A stretch of 64,000 nt of DNA from Psychroserpens algicola (GTDB lineage: Bacteria > Bacteroidota > Bacteroidia > Flavobacteriales > Flavobacteriaceae). The stretch lies in the NCBI RefSeq assembly GCF_014526325.1, contig NZ_JACNMJ010000001.1:1178001-1242000 (forward strand), given 5' to 3'. Under the pieces are notes generated by a model. It was not told where the DNA came from and made no database searches. It saw only the letters and a list, made by a program, of their open reading frames with translations. Both the position numbers and the translations under genes were made by a program. Of the stretch, positions 53,350-63,890 are shown in pieces (positions within the stretch are counted from its first letter, which is position 1; each line of letters opens with the position of its first letter).

Positions 53350-55128
53350 TTATGATGTAAAATTAATCAACTCACGTCGATAAGCTGTTAGCAATTTAGA
53401 CTTTGAAACAAAACCGTAATATTTTTTATGTTTTATTACTGGTAGATTCCAAGCTCCTGTATCCTGAAATTTTTTCATCACTACTTTCATAGAATCTGTT
53501 TCGTAATGAATATGTTCTGGTGGACTATGCATAAAGGTTTCTACTGAAGTTGTCGTATAAAGCGACTGGTCAAACATAACAGTTCTAATATCATCGAGTA
53601 AGATGATACCAACAAGGTGCTGGTTTTCATCTACAACAGGAAATAAATTCCGACTTGATTTAGCAACACCTTGATGTAGCATATCACCAAGTGACATATC
53701 GGGATTAAGGATGGTAAAGTCTTGCTCAATAACACTATCTAATTTCATCAATGTTAAAACTGACTGATCTTTATTGTGTGTTAACAAAGCTCCTTTTTCG
53801 GCGAGTTCTTTTGTATAAATGGTATGATCGACGGCATTTTTAGTAATAATAAACGACATTGAAACGGTAATCATTAAAGGGACAAACAATTGATAACCTC
53901 CCGTAATTTCTGCAATTAAGAAAATAGCAGTTAAAGGTGCATGAAGTACACCTGCAATAAGTCCAGCCATACCTAAAAGCGTAAAATTAGATTCAGATAC
54001 CTGAAACCCTAAACCGATATTATTGATGATTTTTGCGACTACATTTCCTAAGGCGCTACCCATCACCATCGTTGGTATGATAATTCCACCAGCACCACCA
54101 GCAGCAAAGGTCGTTGTCATGGCAACAGCTTTAAAAACAGTAATTCCTATGAGTAATGCTATGACTACCCAAATATTATCGAGATAGTCATCAAAAGGCG
54201 TTTTACCTAATGCGTGCAAGTGATTGCCGTCCAGAAGGTCATTTATAAATCCGAAACCTTCACCATACAATGGCGGAATAAAATACAGCATCACACCAAT
54301 GGCCAAACCTCCAACAATAAGTTTTTGTCCGTTGGTTTTAAACCGTTCAAAAAACTTATAAACGGCAAAGTATATTTTAGAGAAATAGATGGAAGCGATT
54401 CCGGTTCCAATACCTAAAATAATCAAAAACATGGTGTCTTTTAATGCAAAAGGTGTTGCCACATTATAATTGAACAATACCCCATTTCCGAGGAAAAAAT
54501 AAGAGGTTAATACCGAAGACACTGAAGCGATTAATAATGGTAATAAGGAAGCGAAAGTCAGATCGAGACTAAACACTTCTACGGCAAAAATAATAGCAGC
54601 AATAGGCGACTGAAAAATAGACGCAATAGCACCAGCTGCAGCACAGCCAATTAATAGAGTTCTTGTTTTTCTGTCGACGTGAAATAATTGGCCAATATTA
54701 GAGCTTACAGCAGAAGCCGAAGCAATTGCTGGACCAAGTAAACCAACCGAACCTCCAAAACCAGCTGTTAAAGGCGCTGTAATTAAAGGCAAATACATTT
54801 TGCTTCGCTTGAGGAGTCCGTCTTTTTTTGATAATGAAAATAGGATGCTTGGAATAGCATGTTCTACCTTTTGTTTGGAGACGTATTTCACAAATAAGTA
54901 AACCAGCCACAATCCGATAACTGGTAGAATAAAATAAATACCTTTATAAGAATTGATAATACCTTTTGAAAGTATCCATTCAATACCATAGGTGATATTT
55001 TTAATGGTTACCGAAACTAATCCCGAAAGTAAGCCAATAAGAATTGCCAGTAGAAACACAAAGTTTTTTTGCGAGATGTATTTATACCGCAAAATGAGTA
55101 AACGCTTTATGAGGTTTTGGGTTGGCAT
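53350..55128 (-). CDS. CLC-type chloride channel/transporter with CBS domains, gating Glu absent
   Basis: 592 residues. CLC membrane core (about 20-430) with GFGGSVGLLGP where most transporters have a Glu before the last GP (GxEGP), followed by SIFQSPIAAIIFAVEV and GAGGIIIPTMVMGSALG. The C-terminal 150 residues contain two CBS-like repeats (NPDMSLGDMLHQGVAKSSRNLFPVVDE and PVIKHKKYYGFVS). The codons at the gating position read TTA CTT, so the Glu-to-Leu change is not a misreading. Loss of that Glu in known CLCs removes gating and proton coupling. A first gene of the CLC-small-MarC group. Confidence 0.9.
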   Translation of the reverse strand: MPTQNLIKRLLILRYKYISQKNFVFLLAILIGLLSGLVSVTIKNITYGIEWILSKGIINSYKGIYFILPVIGLWLVYLFVKYVSKQKVEHAIPSILFSLSKKDGLLKRSKMYLPLITAPLTAGFGGSVGLLGPAIASASAVSSNIGQLFHVDRKTRTLLIGCAAAGAIASIFQSPIAAIIFAVEVFSLDLTFASLLPLLIASVSSVLTSYFFLGNGVLFNYNVATPFALKDTMFLIILGIGTGIASIYFSKIYFAVYKFFERFKTNGQKLIVGGLAIGVMLYFIPPLYGEGFGFINDLLDGNHLHALGKTPFDDYLDNIWVVIALLIGITVFKAVAMTTTFAAGGAGGIIIPTMVMGSALGNVVAKIINNIGLGFQVSESNFTLLGMAGLIAGVLHAPLTAIFLIAEITGGYQLFVPLMITVSMSFIITKNAVDHTIYTKELAEKGALLTHNKDQSVLTLMKLDSVIEQDFTILNPDMSLGDMLHQGVAKSSRNLFPVVDENQHLVGIILLDDIRTVMFDQSLYTTTSVETFMHSPPEHIHYETDSMKVVMKKFQDTGAWNLPVIKHKKYYGFVSKSKLLTAYRRELINFTS

Positions 55129-55215
55129 AGATTAAATCTACTAAAAAATCCTGTCAAAATACACAGAAGCCTAAGCAAAGATGTAAACTTAACTTAAATT
55201 ATTAATCTAAAATTA

Positions 55216-55242
55216 TGAGATGCTGAACCAAGTTCAGCATGA
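55216..55242. repeat. REP-like palindrome (ATGCTGAAC-CAA-GTTCAGCAT)
   Basis: ATGCTGAAC (55220-55228) and GTTCAGCAT (55232-55240), loop 3 nt, 12 nt after the aspS stop. On the minus strand it reads TCATGCTGAACTTGGTTCAG, which I recognise as a frequent palindrome in Flavobacteria. No T tract follows on either strand. Confidence 0.6.
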
Positions 55243-55251
55243 CAAAAAAAT

Positions 55252-57006
55252 TTATGATTTTAAGTTAAGTTTTAAACTCAACTCTGTCAATTGCTCCTGA
55301 TCAATTGGAGCAGGTGCATCAATCATGACATCTCGACCATTATTATTTTTTGGAAACGCAATAAAATCGCGAATGGTCTCTTGTCCGCCAAGAATAGCTA
55401 CCAGTCGATCTAATCCAAAAGCGAGTCCACCATGAGGAGGCGCACCATATTGGAAGGCATCCATTAAGAATCCGAATTGCGCTTTAGCTTCTTCAGGAGT
55501 AAAACCTAAGTAATCAAACATTAAGGCTTGTGTTTCTTTATCATGAATACGAATTGAACCACCTCCAATTTCATTTCCGTTAAGCACTAAATCGTAAGCA
55601 TTCGCTTTTACAGCTCCAGGATCGGTTTTTAATAATTCTATTTGTCCAGGTTTTGGAGAGGTAAACGGATGGTGCATCGCATGGTAGCGTTCGGTGTCTT
55701 CGTCCCATTCTAAAAGCGGGAAATCCATAACCCAAAGTGGCGCGAATGTCTTAGGGTCTCTTAATCCTAGACGTTCAGCTAATTCCATACGTAAAGCACT
55801 CAATTGCGCTCTAACTTTGTTCGTAGCTCCTGAAAGTACACAGATTAAATCCCCTGATTTTGCACCAGTCACTTCAGCCCATTTTGCTAAATCGTCCTGG
55901 TCGTAGAATTTATCTACGGAAGACTTATAAGTTCCGTCGTCATTGCATCTACAGTACACCATTCCTAAAGCGCCAACTTGCGGACGCTTGACCCAATCAA
56001 TGAGTTTATCAATCTCTTTTCTAGTATAAGAGTTTCCACCAGGAACTGAAATTCCAACCACTAATTCGGCTGAATTGAAGACGTTAAAATCTTTATGTTG
56101 AGCGACAGCGTTTAATTCGCCAAATTCCATTCCGAAGCGAATGTCTGGCTTGTCATTTCCATAGAGACGCATGGCATCATCATAAAGCATTCGTGGAAAT
56201 TTTTCAACCTCTACACCATTAACTTCTTTTAATAAATGACGTGTTAATCCTTCAAAAGCGTTTAAAATATCTTCCTGTTCTATAAAGGCCATTTCGCAGT
56301 CAATCTGAGTAAATTCAGGTTGTCTGTCGGCACGTAAATCTTCATCTCTAAAGCATTTTACAATCTGAAAGTATTTGTCCATTCCTCCAACCATTAATAG
56401 TTGCTTGAAAGTTTGAGGTGATTGTGGAAGTGCATAAAACTGACCTTCATTCATACGAGAAGGCACTACAAAATCACGAGCTCCTTCAGGTGTTGATTTG
56501 ATTAAGTAAGGTGTTTCAACTTCAATAAATCCTTCTTTAGATAAATAGTTTCTGACTTCTTGAGTTACTTTATGTCTAAAAATCAAGCTATTTTTTACAG
56601 GATTACGACGAATATCCAAGTAGCGGTATTTCATTCGTAATTCTTCACCACCATCAGTATCGTCTTCAATAGTAAATGGAGGTAACTGCGCTTCGTTCAA
56701 TATGTTTAATTCTGAAACCAAGATTTCAATATCACCTGTAGGCATATTAGGGTTTTTGGAAGCACGTTCGATGACGTTTCCTTTGACCTGAATGACGAAC
56801 TCACGGCCTAAGTCCTGAGCTTGTTTCATCATGTCTTTAGAGGTGCGTTCTTCATCAAAGACCAATTGTGTAATGCCGTATCGATCGCGTAAATCGACCC
56901 AAACGATAAACCCTTTATCTCTTGATTTTTGAACCCAACCTGCAAGGGTAACTTCTGTATTGATGTGTGATGCTCTTAATTCACCACAATTATGACTTCT
57001 GTACAT
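55252..57006 (-). CDS. aspS: Aspartyl-tRNA synthetase
   Basis: 584 residues, bacterial-type AspRS. N-terminal OB fold ([26 protein letters not shown], about 16-42), class II core with motif 2 ([18 protein letters not shown]), GAD insert (about 290-415) and motif 3 ([16 protein letters not shown]). Attaches Asp to tRNA-Asp. A -7 box TAAATTTG (57025-57032, minus strand) lies 18 nt before the ATG. Confidence 0.96.
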   Translation of the reverse strand: MYRSHNCGELRASHINTEVTLAGWVQKSRDKGFIVWVDLRDRYGITQLVFDEERTSKDMMKQAQDLGREFVIQVKGNVIERASKNPNMPTGDIEILVSELNILNEAQLPPFTIEDDTDGGEELRMKYRYLDIRRNPVKNSLIFRHKVTQEVRNYLSKEGFIEVETPYLIKSTPEGARDFVVPSRMNEGQFYALPQSPQTFKQLLMVGGMDKYFQIVKCFRDEDLRADRQPEFTQIDCEMAFIEQEDILNAFEGLTRHLLKEVNGVEVEKFPRMLYDDAMRLYGNDKPDIRFGMEFGELNAVAQHKDFNVFNSAELVVGISVPGGNSYTRKEIDKLIDWVKRPQVGALGMVYCRCNDDGTYKSSVDKFYDQDDLAKWAEVTGAKSGDLICVLSGATNKVRAQLSALRMELAERLGLRDPKTFAPLWVMDFPLLEWDEDTERYHAMHHPFTSPKPGQIELLKTDPGAVKANAYDLVLNGNEIGGGSIRIHDKETQALMFDYLGFTPEEAKAQFGFLMDAFQYGAPPHGGLAFGLDRLVAILGGQETIRDFIAFPKNNNGRDVMIDAPAPIDQEQLTELSLKLNLKS

Positions 57007-57024
57007 ATCGAAATTTTAATCGTG

Positions 57025-57032
57025 CAAATTTA
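57025..57032 (-). promoter_or_regulatory. -7 box TAAATTTG of aspS
   Basis: Minus-strand TAnnTTTG match 18 nt before the aspS ATG, just after the terminator of the efflux operon. No TTG at -33. Confidence 0.45.
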
Positions 57033-57053
57033 ATGAAGTTTACTGAGTATTAA

Positions 57054-57082
57054 ATAAAAAAGCCTCAACAATTGTCGAGGCT
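57054..57082 (-). terminator. Terminator of the RND efflux operon
   Basis: On the minus strand AGCCTC-GACAATTGTT-GAGGCT followed by a T run (A-rich 57056-57061 on plus). About 97 nt after the RND pump stop and before the aspS promoter. Confidence 0.85.
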
Positions 57083-57178
57083 CTTTTCGCTATTAATCAA
57101 ACCTTTTCTAATTCCCTAAAAGGTTTCTCATACTTTAATATAAAATCAAAGTATATTGTTAAAATTGAAATTCAATTT

Positions 57179-60100
57179 TTAGTCGTTATTTGTGTCTTGC
57201 TCAGTCAGTGGAATTACTTCTGCTGAGGTGTTTTTACTTCTCATCCACATTTTTAAACGTGTCACTAGATAAAATAAAATAGGCACCACAATTAAGGTTA
57301 AGAAGGTGGCTATGAGTAATCCGTAGATGACAGTCCAAGCTAAAGGTCCCCAGAACACTACATTGTCACCTCCCATATAAATGTTAGGATTGAAATCGGC
57401 AAATAATGTAAAGAAATTGATATTTAAACCAATCGCTAAAGGAATTAACCCTAAAATAGTGGTAATAGCAGTAAGTAACACAGGTCTTAAACGTGCTTTT
57501 CCAGCTTTGACGATACTTTCAAAAAGATCGTCTTTAGATAAGTAAGCATCTTCATCTAGGTCTAATTCATTTTTCTTACGGTCTATTAAAAGTTGCGCAT
57601 AATCCAGAAGGACTACACCGTTATTTACTACAATTCCGGCGAGCGAAATAATGCCCACCATAGTCATCATAATTACAAAGGCACTACCAGAGATCACAAT
57701 ACCACCAAATACACCAATAAAACTCAAAAAGATAGCAAGCATGATGATAGTTGGCTTCGATACCGAATTAAACTGAAATATAAGAATGAAGAAAATCAAT
57801 CCTAGACCAGTAAAAAACGCACCCATTAAAAATGCCATTTGTTTATTCTGTTCTTCAATTTGACCTGTATAATCTATTTTGATATCATCAGGCAAGCCTT
57901 CATAGCTTTTCATTTCATTCTGAATTTGAGCAACAATCGCTCCAGCATCTGTATATCCAGGTGCTAATGCAGAGTAAACCGTCACGACACGTCTCGTGTC
58001 TTTATGCTTGATAGCACTAAAACCAGAATTGTTTTTCTGCTTTGCAACCGCAGATAAAGGGATCTCTTTAATTTGTCCTGTATTATCTCTAAAGGTGATG
58101 TTTTGATTAAATAAAGCACTGGTGTTATATCTATTAGCTTCATTGAATCTTACATAGATATCAAAATCGTCACCATCTTCTTTATAAATGCCTGCTTTCG
58201 CACCAAAAATAGAGTTTCGCAGCTGGTCACCAATTTGTTTCGCACTAACGCCTAACTCACCGGCTTTTTCTCGATCAATTTCAACCAACATGGTTGGCTT
58301 GTCTTTATTAACATCTATTTTAAGTTCGTCAATACCAGCAACATTTTTTGAATTGATAAATTCACGCATTTGCTCGGCAGTGGCAATAAGTTCGTTATAG
58401 TCATTACCTTCAATTTCAATATTAATCGGTGAACCTGCAGGAGGTCCGTCAACATTTTTCTCTACAGAAATTAAAACACCAGGATAAATACCAACTAAGG
58501 CTTCTTGTACCTTCTGACGAAGTAATTCACTGTCTTTGCCACGACGGTATTTATATTCTCGCATCGATGCCGTAATCTTAGCTTTGTGAGGCATTTCGGC
58601 AGAAGAGCCACCATCGGTTTGCGGATTTCCGGCACCTTCACCAACTTGAGATACGGCACTTTCAACTAAGAAGTTTCTGTCGCCATCCATGTATTCACTT
58701 TGGTTGATAACCTGGTAAACACGTTGTTCAATTTGTTTGGTGATGGCATTGGTTTTTTCAATCGCAGTTCCTTGTGGATATTCGATATACACAATAATCT
58801 GGTTAGGTTTGTTGTCTGGGAAAAATTCCACTTTTGTACGTTGTGTTCCTAAGGAAATTCCGAAGGCAATAAACGCAGCAATAAGTAATAAAAACGTACC
58901 AATACTTAAGATGTAAGGACGCTTTTTAGACAAGGCGCGACGTAATTGACGTTCGTACCAATTCTCTAATTTTACTAAAGATTTATTCTGAAAATTATTG
59001 GCCCACTTTCTGATAAAAAAGCGATAAGCCCAAAGCATTATAGCTGTAAAAATCATAATGGTTCCTAAACCTCTGTAAGCACCTCCAAATAATAGGATAA
59101 GCAAGCCAATAACAGCAACAATAATGGTGATTCTAATAATTTGTTTAAGAGGCATATCCTTATCTTCAATCGTCATGTATCGTGAAACCAAAACAGAGTT
59201 AAAGAATATAGCCACAAATAATGAGGAGCCTAATACAATGGATAAGGTGATAGGTAGAATTTTCATAAACTCACCCATGATGCCTGGCCAGAGTCCTAAT
59301 GGTACAAAGGCAGCAACTGTGGTTAAGGTTGAGATAATAATTGGGAAAGCAATTTCTCCAATACCTTTCTTTGCAGCTTCAATACGGCTCATGCCTTCTT
59401 CGTCCATTAATCGATAGACGTTTTCAACAACCACAATACCATTGTCTACCAGCATTCCGAGTCCCATAATGAGACCAAAAAGTACCATGGTATTTAAGCT
59501 ATATCCAATGAGGCTCAATATCATGAGTGACATAAACATGGACATTGGGATCGCAAATCCGACAAATAAAGCGTTTTTAAATCCTAAGAAGAACATTAAA
59601 ACGGTTACCACGAGAATGACACCAAAAATGATATTATTGACTAAGTCATCAACTTGCCCAATAGTTACAGACGATTGGTCGTTAGTGATTGAAACCTCTA
59701 AATCTTGAGGAAACTCATTATCTATTGCATCCTGTACGATAACTTGTATTTGCTCAGCAGCAGCCACCATGTTTTTTCCCGCACGTTTTTTGACATCGAG
59801 CATAACAACAGGTTCGCCAGACTTTCTTGCAAAGGTGGTTTTGTCTTCTTCTTTAAATGATACAGAAGCCACATCTTTAAGATAGGTAGCATTACCGTTT
59901 TCAGATTTAACGACGAAATTTTCAAGTTCAGAAGGTGTTTCAATTTCTCCAATAATTCTAATGGTACGACGCTGACCACTCGCTTTTAAATTTCCGGCAG
60001 ATTGTGTAAGATTCCCATTTCCGATGGCACCAAGTATATCGCTAAACGTGACTTTTGCAGCCATCATTTTATAGATATCTACGGCAACTTCTACTTCTTT

Positions 60101-60691
60101 TTCCTGGGCACCTCTAATATCTGCTTTTTTGATTTCTTGTAAATCTTCAATTTCATCTTGAAGGTATTCAGCATAATCTTTAAGTTTTTCAACAGGATAA
60201 TCTCCAGAAATATTAATGTTTAAGATGGGCATCTCTTCCGAAAGGCTGAGCTCAAAAACATCAGGTTCAACTTTAGCGCCATTAAAGGTTGGCCAATCTT
60301 CACCAGCAGTTTCACTGTCTATCTCATCTTTTACTTTTTGCTTGGCTTGATCAACAGTAATGTTTTCATCAAACTCTACAATAAGCATCGAATAATCTTC
60401 TTGAGATGTTGAGGTGATTTCTACAACATTACTTACAGTTTTCAGCTGGTCTTCTAGAGGATCTGTGACGAGTTTTTCAATATCTTCTGCTGTATTTCCC
60501 GGAAATACTGTGCTTACGTAAATTTTAGTTTCGTTTACTTCAGGGAAATTTTCTCTAGGCATGCTAAAAAATGCAGAAACACCCAGATAGAAAAAGACAG
60601 CAATAAGCACATACATCGTGGTTTTGTTGTTTATGGCCCACGATGAGAACCCGAACTCTTTATCCGTATTTTTCTTTTTCTTAGTTGTCAT
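57179..60691 (-). CDS. RND-type efflux permease (AcrB/HAE1-like)
   Basis: About 1170 residues from the ATG at 60691 (ATGs at 60694 and 60724 are alternatives). Longer than AcrB (1049). Two RND halves: first helix MYVLIAVFFYLGVSAFF and porter domain, TM4 region GLIMGLGMLVDNGIVVVENV with the proton-relay Asp, and the second half MVGIISLAGIVVNNGVVLLDY. Extra length comes from a two-helix insert between halves (about residues 515-575) and a long cytosolic tail. Exports hydrophobic drugs or other small molecules; substrate unknown. Its start overlaps the adaptor gene end by 11 nt, and it is last in the TetR-TolC-adaptor-RND operon. Confidence 0.92.
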   Translation of the reverse strand: MTTKKKKNTDKEFGFSSWAINNKTTMYVLIAVFFYLGVSAFFSMPRENFPEVNETKIYVSTVFPGNTAEDIEKLVTDPLEDQLKTVSNVVEITSTSQEDYSMLIVEFDENITVDQAKQKVKDEIDSETAGEDWPTFNGAKVEPDVFELSLSEEMPILNINISGDYPVEKLKDYAEYLQDEIEDLQEIKKADIRGAQEKEVEVAVDIYKMMAAKVTFSDILGAIGNGNLTQSAGNLKASGQRRTIRIIGEIETPSELENFVVKSENGNATYLKDVASVSFKEEDKTTFARKSGEPVVMLDVKKRAGKNMVAAAEQIQVIVQDAIDNEFPQDLEVSITNDQSSVTIGQVDDLVNNIIFGVILVVTVLMFFLGFKNALFVGFAIPMSMFMSLMILSLIGYSLNTMVLFGLIMGLGMLVDNGIVVVENVYRLMDEEGMSRIEAAKKGIGEIAFPIIISTLTTVAAFVPLGLWPGIMGEFMKILPITLSIVLGSSLFVAIFFNSVLVSRYMTIEDKDMPLKQIIRITIIVAVIGLLILLFGGAYRGLGTIMIFTAIMLWAYRFFIRKWANNFQNKSLVKLENWYERQLRRALSKKRPYILSIGTFLLLIAAFIAFGISLGTQRTKVEFFPDNKPNQIIVYIEYPQGTAIEKTNAITKQIEQRVYQVINQSEYMDGDRNFLVESAVSQVGEGAGNPQTDGGSSAEMPHKAKITASMREYKYRRGKDSELLRQKVQEALVGIYPGVLISVEKNVDGPPAGSPINIEIEGNDYNELIATAEQMREFINSKNVAGIDELKIDVNKDKPTMLVEIDREKAGELGVSAKQIGDQLRNSIFGAKAGIYKEDGDDFDIYVRFNEANRYNTSALFNQNITFRDNTGQIKEIPLSAVAKQKNNSGFSAIKHKDTRRVVTVYSALAPGYTDAGAIVAQIQNEMKSYEGLPDDIKIDYTGQIEEQNKQMAFLMGAFFTGLGLIFFILIFQFNSVSKPTIIMLAIFLSFIGVFGGIVISGSAFVIMMTMVGIISLAGIVVNNGVVLLDYAQLLIDRKKNELDLDEDAYLSKDDLFESIVKAGKARLRPVLLTAITTILGLIPLAIGLNINFFTLFADFNPNIYMGGDNVVFWGPLAWTVIYGLLIATFLTLIVVPILFYLVTRLKMWMRSKNTSAEVIPLTEQDTNND

Positions 60692-61874
60692 CATTGCCTT
60701 CTTCTTTATAGTTAATGACTTCAACCGATTGACCGTCTTTTACACTACGTGCTCCTTCTTTAATAATTTCAACTCCTTGTTCAAGATTATTTAAGACTTC
60801 GATAACATCACCTTGCGTTTTTCCTGTTTCAATAATTAAACGTTTTGCAATACCAATGCCTTTTTCATTTTTATCGGTCACGATGTATACATATTGTTCA
60901 CCATCTGCATTTTCAGATATAACACTCTGCGGAATTAATATCGCATTCTCGTTAGTGTAATCGTTAATTTTTAATCGTGCGGTAAGATTAGGCTTTATGT
61001 TTTTATCTTTATTTGGAACTTCAATTTCTGCTTTGAAAGTTCGGTTAGCTGGATTGATAAAATCACTGGCTTGACGAATCTTTGTGTCTATAGTTTTACC
61101 TAACACTGGAAGGTTAACTTCAACTTTTTTGCCTTTAGTAACATTAGAAACATAACTTTCAGGAACTTCAACCTCGATGTACATATCATCAAGATTTACG
61201 ATACGCATCAATTGTGTTTGTCCGGCAGCTACAACACTTCCTTGTTCAGTAATCACATCATCAATAGTTCCTGTAAAAGGCGCTCTTACCGAAGTTTTAG
61301 CGATTTGTTGTTGTAATTGATTGACCACTTCTTGCTGTGATTCGTAGGTTGATTTCGCTTGTAAAAACTGGATTTCACTACCAATATTTTGATCCCAAAG
61401 GCGCTTTTGACGCTCGTAAGTGGTTTTAGCTAAATCGGTTTGAATACGTAATTGAGCTAATTGCTGACTTAAGCCGCCATCGTCAATTTTAGCAAGTAGT
61501 TGTCCTTTATTTACTTTCTGTCCTTCTTTTACATACACCTTAGTTAAAATCCCGTTATACTCTGGAGTAATAACTAAGAGGTTTTTAGTAGTGACATTTC
61601 CCTGAAGTTCTAAAACGTGCTCAAATTTTTCTGTTTGTGCTGTGAAGGTTGTTATAAGCGGTACATGTTTGGTCGTATCTATTGTTTTGATTTTTTCATC
61701 TAACAATTTAATTTGTTCGTTAATGGTTTGTTGCTCATTAACTAATTCACCACGTTTTTTACGAATGACTTCTAAGCTATTGCTTTCTAAAACGTTTTCT
61801 ACCGAATTCTTCTTTTGTTCACCGCAAGAGGCCAGAAGAATTGAGGCTAATAGGATTGTATATAAATTTTTCAT
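60681..61874 (-). CDS. RND periplasmic adaptor lipoprotein (AcrA-like)
   Basis: 397 residues. Lipobox LLASC (Cys17), coiled N-terminal segment (about 25-68), then the membrane-fusion fold: GILTKVYVKEGQKVNKGQLLAKI lipoyl half, alpha-hairpin (QLAQLRIQTDLAKTTYERQK), second lipoyl half SVRAPFTGTIDDVITEQGSVV and barrel. Bridges the pump at 57179 and the TolC channel at 61893. It lies 18 nt after the TolC gene and overlaps the pump gene. Confidence 0.92.
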   Translation of the reverse strand: MKNLYTILLASILLASCGEQKKNSVENVLESNSLEVIRKKRGELVNEQQTINEQIKLLDEKIKTIDTTKHVPLITTFTAQTEKFEHVLELQGNVTTKNLLVITPEYNGILTKVYVKEGQKVNKGQLLAKIDDGGLSQQLAQLRIQTDLAKTTYERQKRLWDQNIGSEIQFLQAKSTYESQQEVVNQLQQQIAKTSVRAPFTGTIDDVITEQGSVVAAGQTQLMRIVNLDDMYIEVEVPESYVSNVTKGKKVEVNLPVLGKTIDTKIRQASDFINPANRTFKAEIEVPNKDKNIKPNLTARLKINDYTNENAILIPQSVISENADGEQYVYIVTDKNEKGIGIAKRLIIETGKTQGDVIEVLNNLEQGVEIIKEGARSVKDGQSVEVINYKEEGNDDN

Positions 61875-61892
61875 GTTTTGATGTATGCTTGA

Positions 61893-63236
61893 TTAGTTTA
61901 ATGATATATTGTTTAATGCAGTTTCTAATGCAGTTTTTGAGTTGATGACATCGAGCATCGCCTGTAATAATTCCTGCTGTGCTGTGTATAGTTGTGTTTG
62001 TGCCTGGCGTAGCTCAAAACTAGACCCAATACCTTCAAAGAATTTGGTTTGATTTTTTTGTTCGATACGTTCAGCTAGTTCTAAATTTTCTTTTTTGTTT
62101 TCATAATCTTCAATCGCAAATTGGTAATCACTTTTTGCTGAAGCAATCTGAAGTTTTATGCGTTGTTCGGTTTCGGTTAATTCGGTTTTAGCTTTTTCAT
62201 AATTAATTTGAGCACGTTGGGTTGATGCGCTTCTCATTCCTGAACTAAAAATCGGAATGTTTAAACTTACACCAATTAAAGAAGACCCAAACCAATCCTG
62301 GCTTTTTTTGGCAAAACTAAATTCATCACTATAAGCAGAATAACCACCATTAATAAAGGCATCAAGTGTAGGTAAGGCTTTGCTTTTTTCTAATTTCAAG
62401 AGTAAGGCTTTAGACTCGGTGTCATTTTCGGCAATTAGATAATCGATGGTGTTTTCTGGATTAGCTTCAGCTTCAAGAATGTCAAGAGACATGTTTTGCT
62501 GGGTTAAACTTTCTAAATCATCGGTAAGTGTTAGCGAATCATAGACGTCTATTCCTAAGGTGATGTTTAGCATCTGATACGCCAAAGTTTTAAGTCTGTT
62601 GGTATTATTTAAACTGCTTTTTACTCCAGACAATGTGATTTTAAGTTGCTCTACGCTTTCTTCTTCCTCTAAACCATTTTCAAAAATTTTATTCGTCTCG
62701 AAGAGGTTTTTTTCAAGGACTTCAATGTTACGCTCTAAAATGGTAACACTTTCTTCGGCTAAGAGCACATTTCCGTAGGCTTCTATAACCGATTTTCTGA
62801 CTTCTAAATCTGTTTTTACTTTAGCATTTTTAGAAATTTCCAGAAATACTTTAGCCGATTGCAAACCGACAATATAAGAACCGTCAAATATTTTCTGATT
62901 TAATGTTGCAAAAGCAGTCATGCTTTGTTTGGTGCCAAAAACCACTTCAGCAAATTCACCTTGTTGACCACCAAAAAATTCGGCAGGAATAACCTGAACC
63001 TGTTGTTTTAAAAAGTTTTGATAATCAATACTGGCATTAATTTGAGGTAAGCCCGTAGCAATGGTTTCCCATTTTTGTTTTTCGGCAGCTGTAATATCGC
63101 GTTCAGCATTAAGTGCTGTGCGATTGTTTTCTAAAGCATAATCTATAGCTTCTTGAAGCGATAAGCTTGATGGCTTGTCTTGTGAAAAGCCCATACAAGT
63201 TATAATCATGCTTAATGCTATGAGTGTTTTTCTCAT
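61893..63236 (-). CDS. TolC-family outer-membrane channel
   Basis: 447 residues. Signal peptide (about 1-18, ending MGFSQ), then two outer-membrane-efflux halves with SLQEAIDYALENNRTALNAERDI and coiled-coil helices, ending in TALETALNNISLN. Forms the exit duct of the tripartite pump. Gap to the TetR gene stop is 9 nt, so the regulator and efflux genes share a transcript. Confidence 0.92.
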   Translation of the reverse strand: MRKTLIALSMIITCMGFSQDKPSSLSLQEAIDYALENNRTALNAERDITAAEKQKWETIATGLPQINASIDYQNFLKQQVQVIPAEFFGGQQGEFAEVVFGTKQSMTAFATLNQKIFDGSYIVGLQSAKVFLEISKNAKVKTDLEVRKSVIEAYGNVLLAEESVTILERNIEVLEKNLFETNKIFENGLEEEESVEQLKITLSGVKSSLNNTNRLKTLAYQMLNITLGIDVYDSLTLTDDLESLTQQNMSLDILEAEANPENTIDYLIAENDTESKALLLKLEKSKALPTLDAFINGGYSAYSDEFSFAKKSQDWFGSSLIGVSLNIPIFSSGMRSASTQRAQINYEKAKTELTETEQRIKLQIASAKSDYQFAIEDYENKKENLELAERIEQKNQTKFFEGIGSSFELRQAQTQLYTAQQELLQAMLDVINSKTALETALNNISLN

Positions 63237-63245
63237 TTGGTAATA

Positions 63246-63851
63246 CTAATTTTGATTGATGTTTAATAATTCTGTTAGTGTTTCAAGACCTTTTGGTGTA
63301 CAAATGCCTCTTAAATGATATTCTAAATAATATTCCATCAAGGCATTCATAGAAAATGTTTTTAATGGAAATAATTCTTGGTCTTTAAGAGACACCATAC
63401 CATAGAAATAAATTCTGGAAATAAAATCAATATTTAAATCTTTTCTATAAAGTCCTAACTCCATCCCACGTTTTAAATTTTCGGTAACACAACCTTGCAT
63501 GACTTCAAATTGCTTTGATTTTAGTGATGCAAAAATCTTGGGATAGTATTTTTGTAACTGGTATTGAGGTGAGGTTTTTTCATTTTTTAAATGCTCCATT
63601 ATAAACTGCTTGATGTCATAAACCTCTTCGATAGGGTTCTTTTTTAATTCACATATGCAGTCAATACCATGCGAAATGGTTTCAAAAATATGTAGCGTCG
63701 TGGCTTCTACTAATTTAGTTTTATTAGGGAAATGCACGTAGATGGTTTTTTTTGAAATGCCCATTTCATTGGCAATATCATCCATTGTAACACTTTTAAA
63801 CCCTAAGGTTAAAAACAAATCTACCGACTTATGTATAATTTTTTCTCTCAT
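63246..63851 (-). CDS. TetR/AcrR-family regulator of the RND operon
   Basis: 201 residues from the ATG at 63851 (an upstream ATG at 63890 falls inside the -33 promoter element and is unlikely). N-terminal helix-turn-helix GFKSVTMDDIANEMGISKKTIYVHFPNK, about residues 17-44. C-terminal ligand domain variable. As the first gene of the efflux operon with an inverted repeat over its promoter, it most likely represses its own operon until an efflux substrate binds. Ligand unknown. Confidence 0.93.
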   Translation of the reverse strand: MREKIIHKSVDLFLTLGFKSVTMDDIANEMGISKKTIYVHFPNKTKLVEATTLHIFETISHGIDCICELKKNPIEEVYDIKQFIMEHLKNEKTSPQYQLQKYYPKIFASLKSKQFEVMQGCVTENLKRGMELGLYRKDLNIDFISRIYFYGMVSLKDQELFPLKTFSMNALMEYYLEYHLRGICTPKGLETLTELLNINQN

Positions 63852-63860
63852 AATCAGGGA

Positions 63861-63890
63861 CAAAGATATGGCAGGAAACTTTAAAAACAA
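63861..63890 (-). promoter_or_regulatory. Consensus promoter TTG-N19-TATCTTTG of the TetR-RND operon
   Basis: On the minus strand TTG (63890-63888), 19-nt spacer, TATCTTTG (63868-63861), 9 nt before the ATG at 63851. Confidence 0.8.

Noticed and set aside
57593-60000. Several open frames antisense to the RND pump
   Set aside because: Shadow frames of a long conserved gene, rich in Ile/Ser/Lys with no domain or start context.
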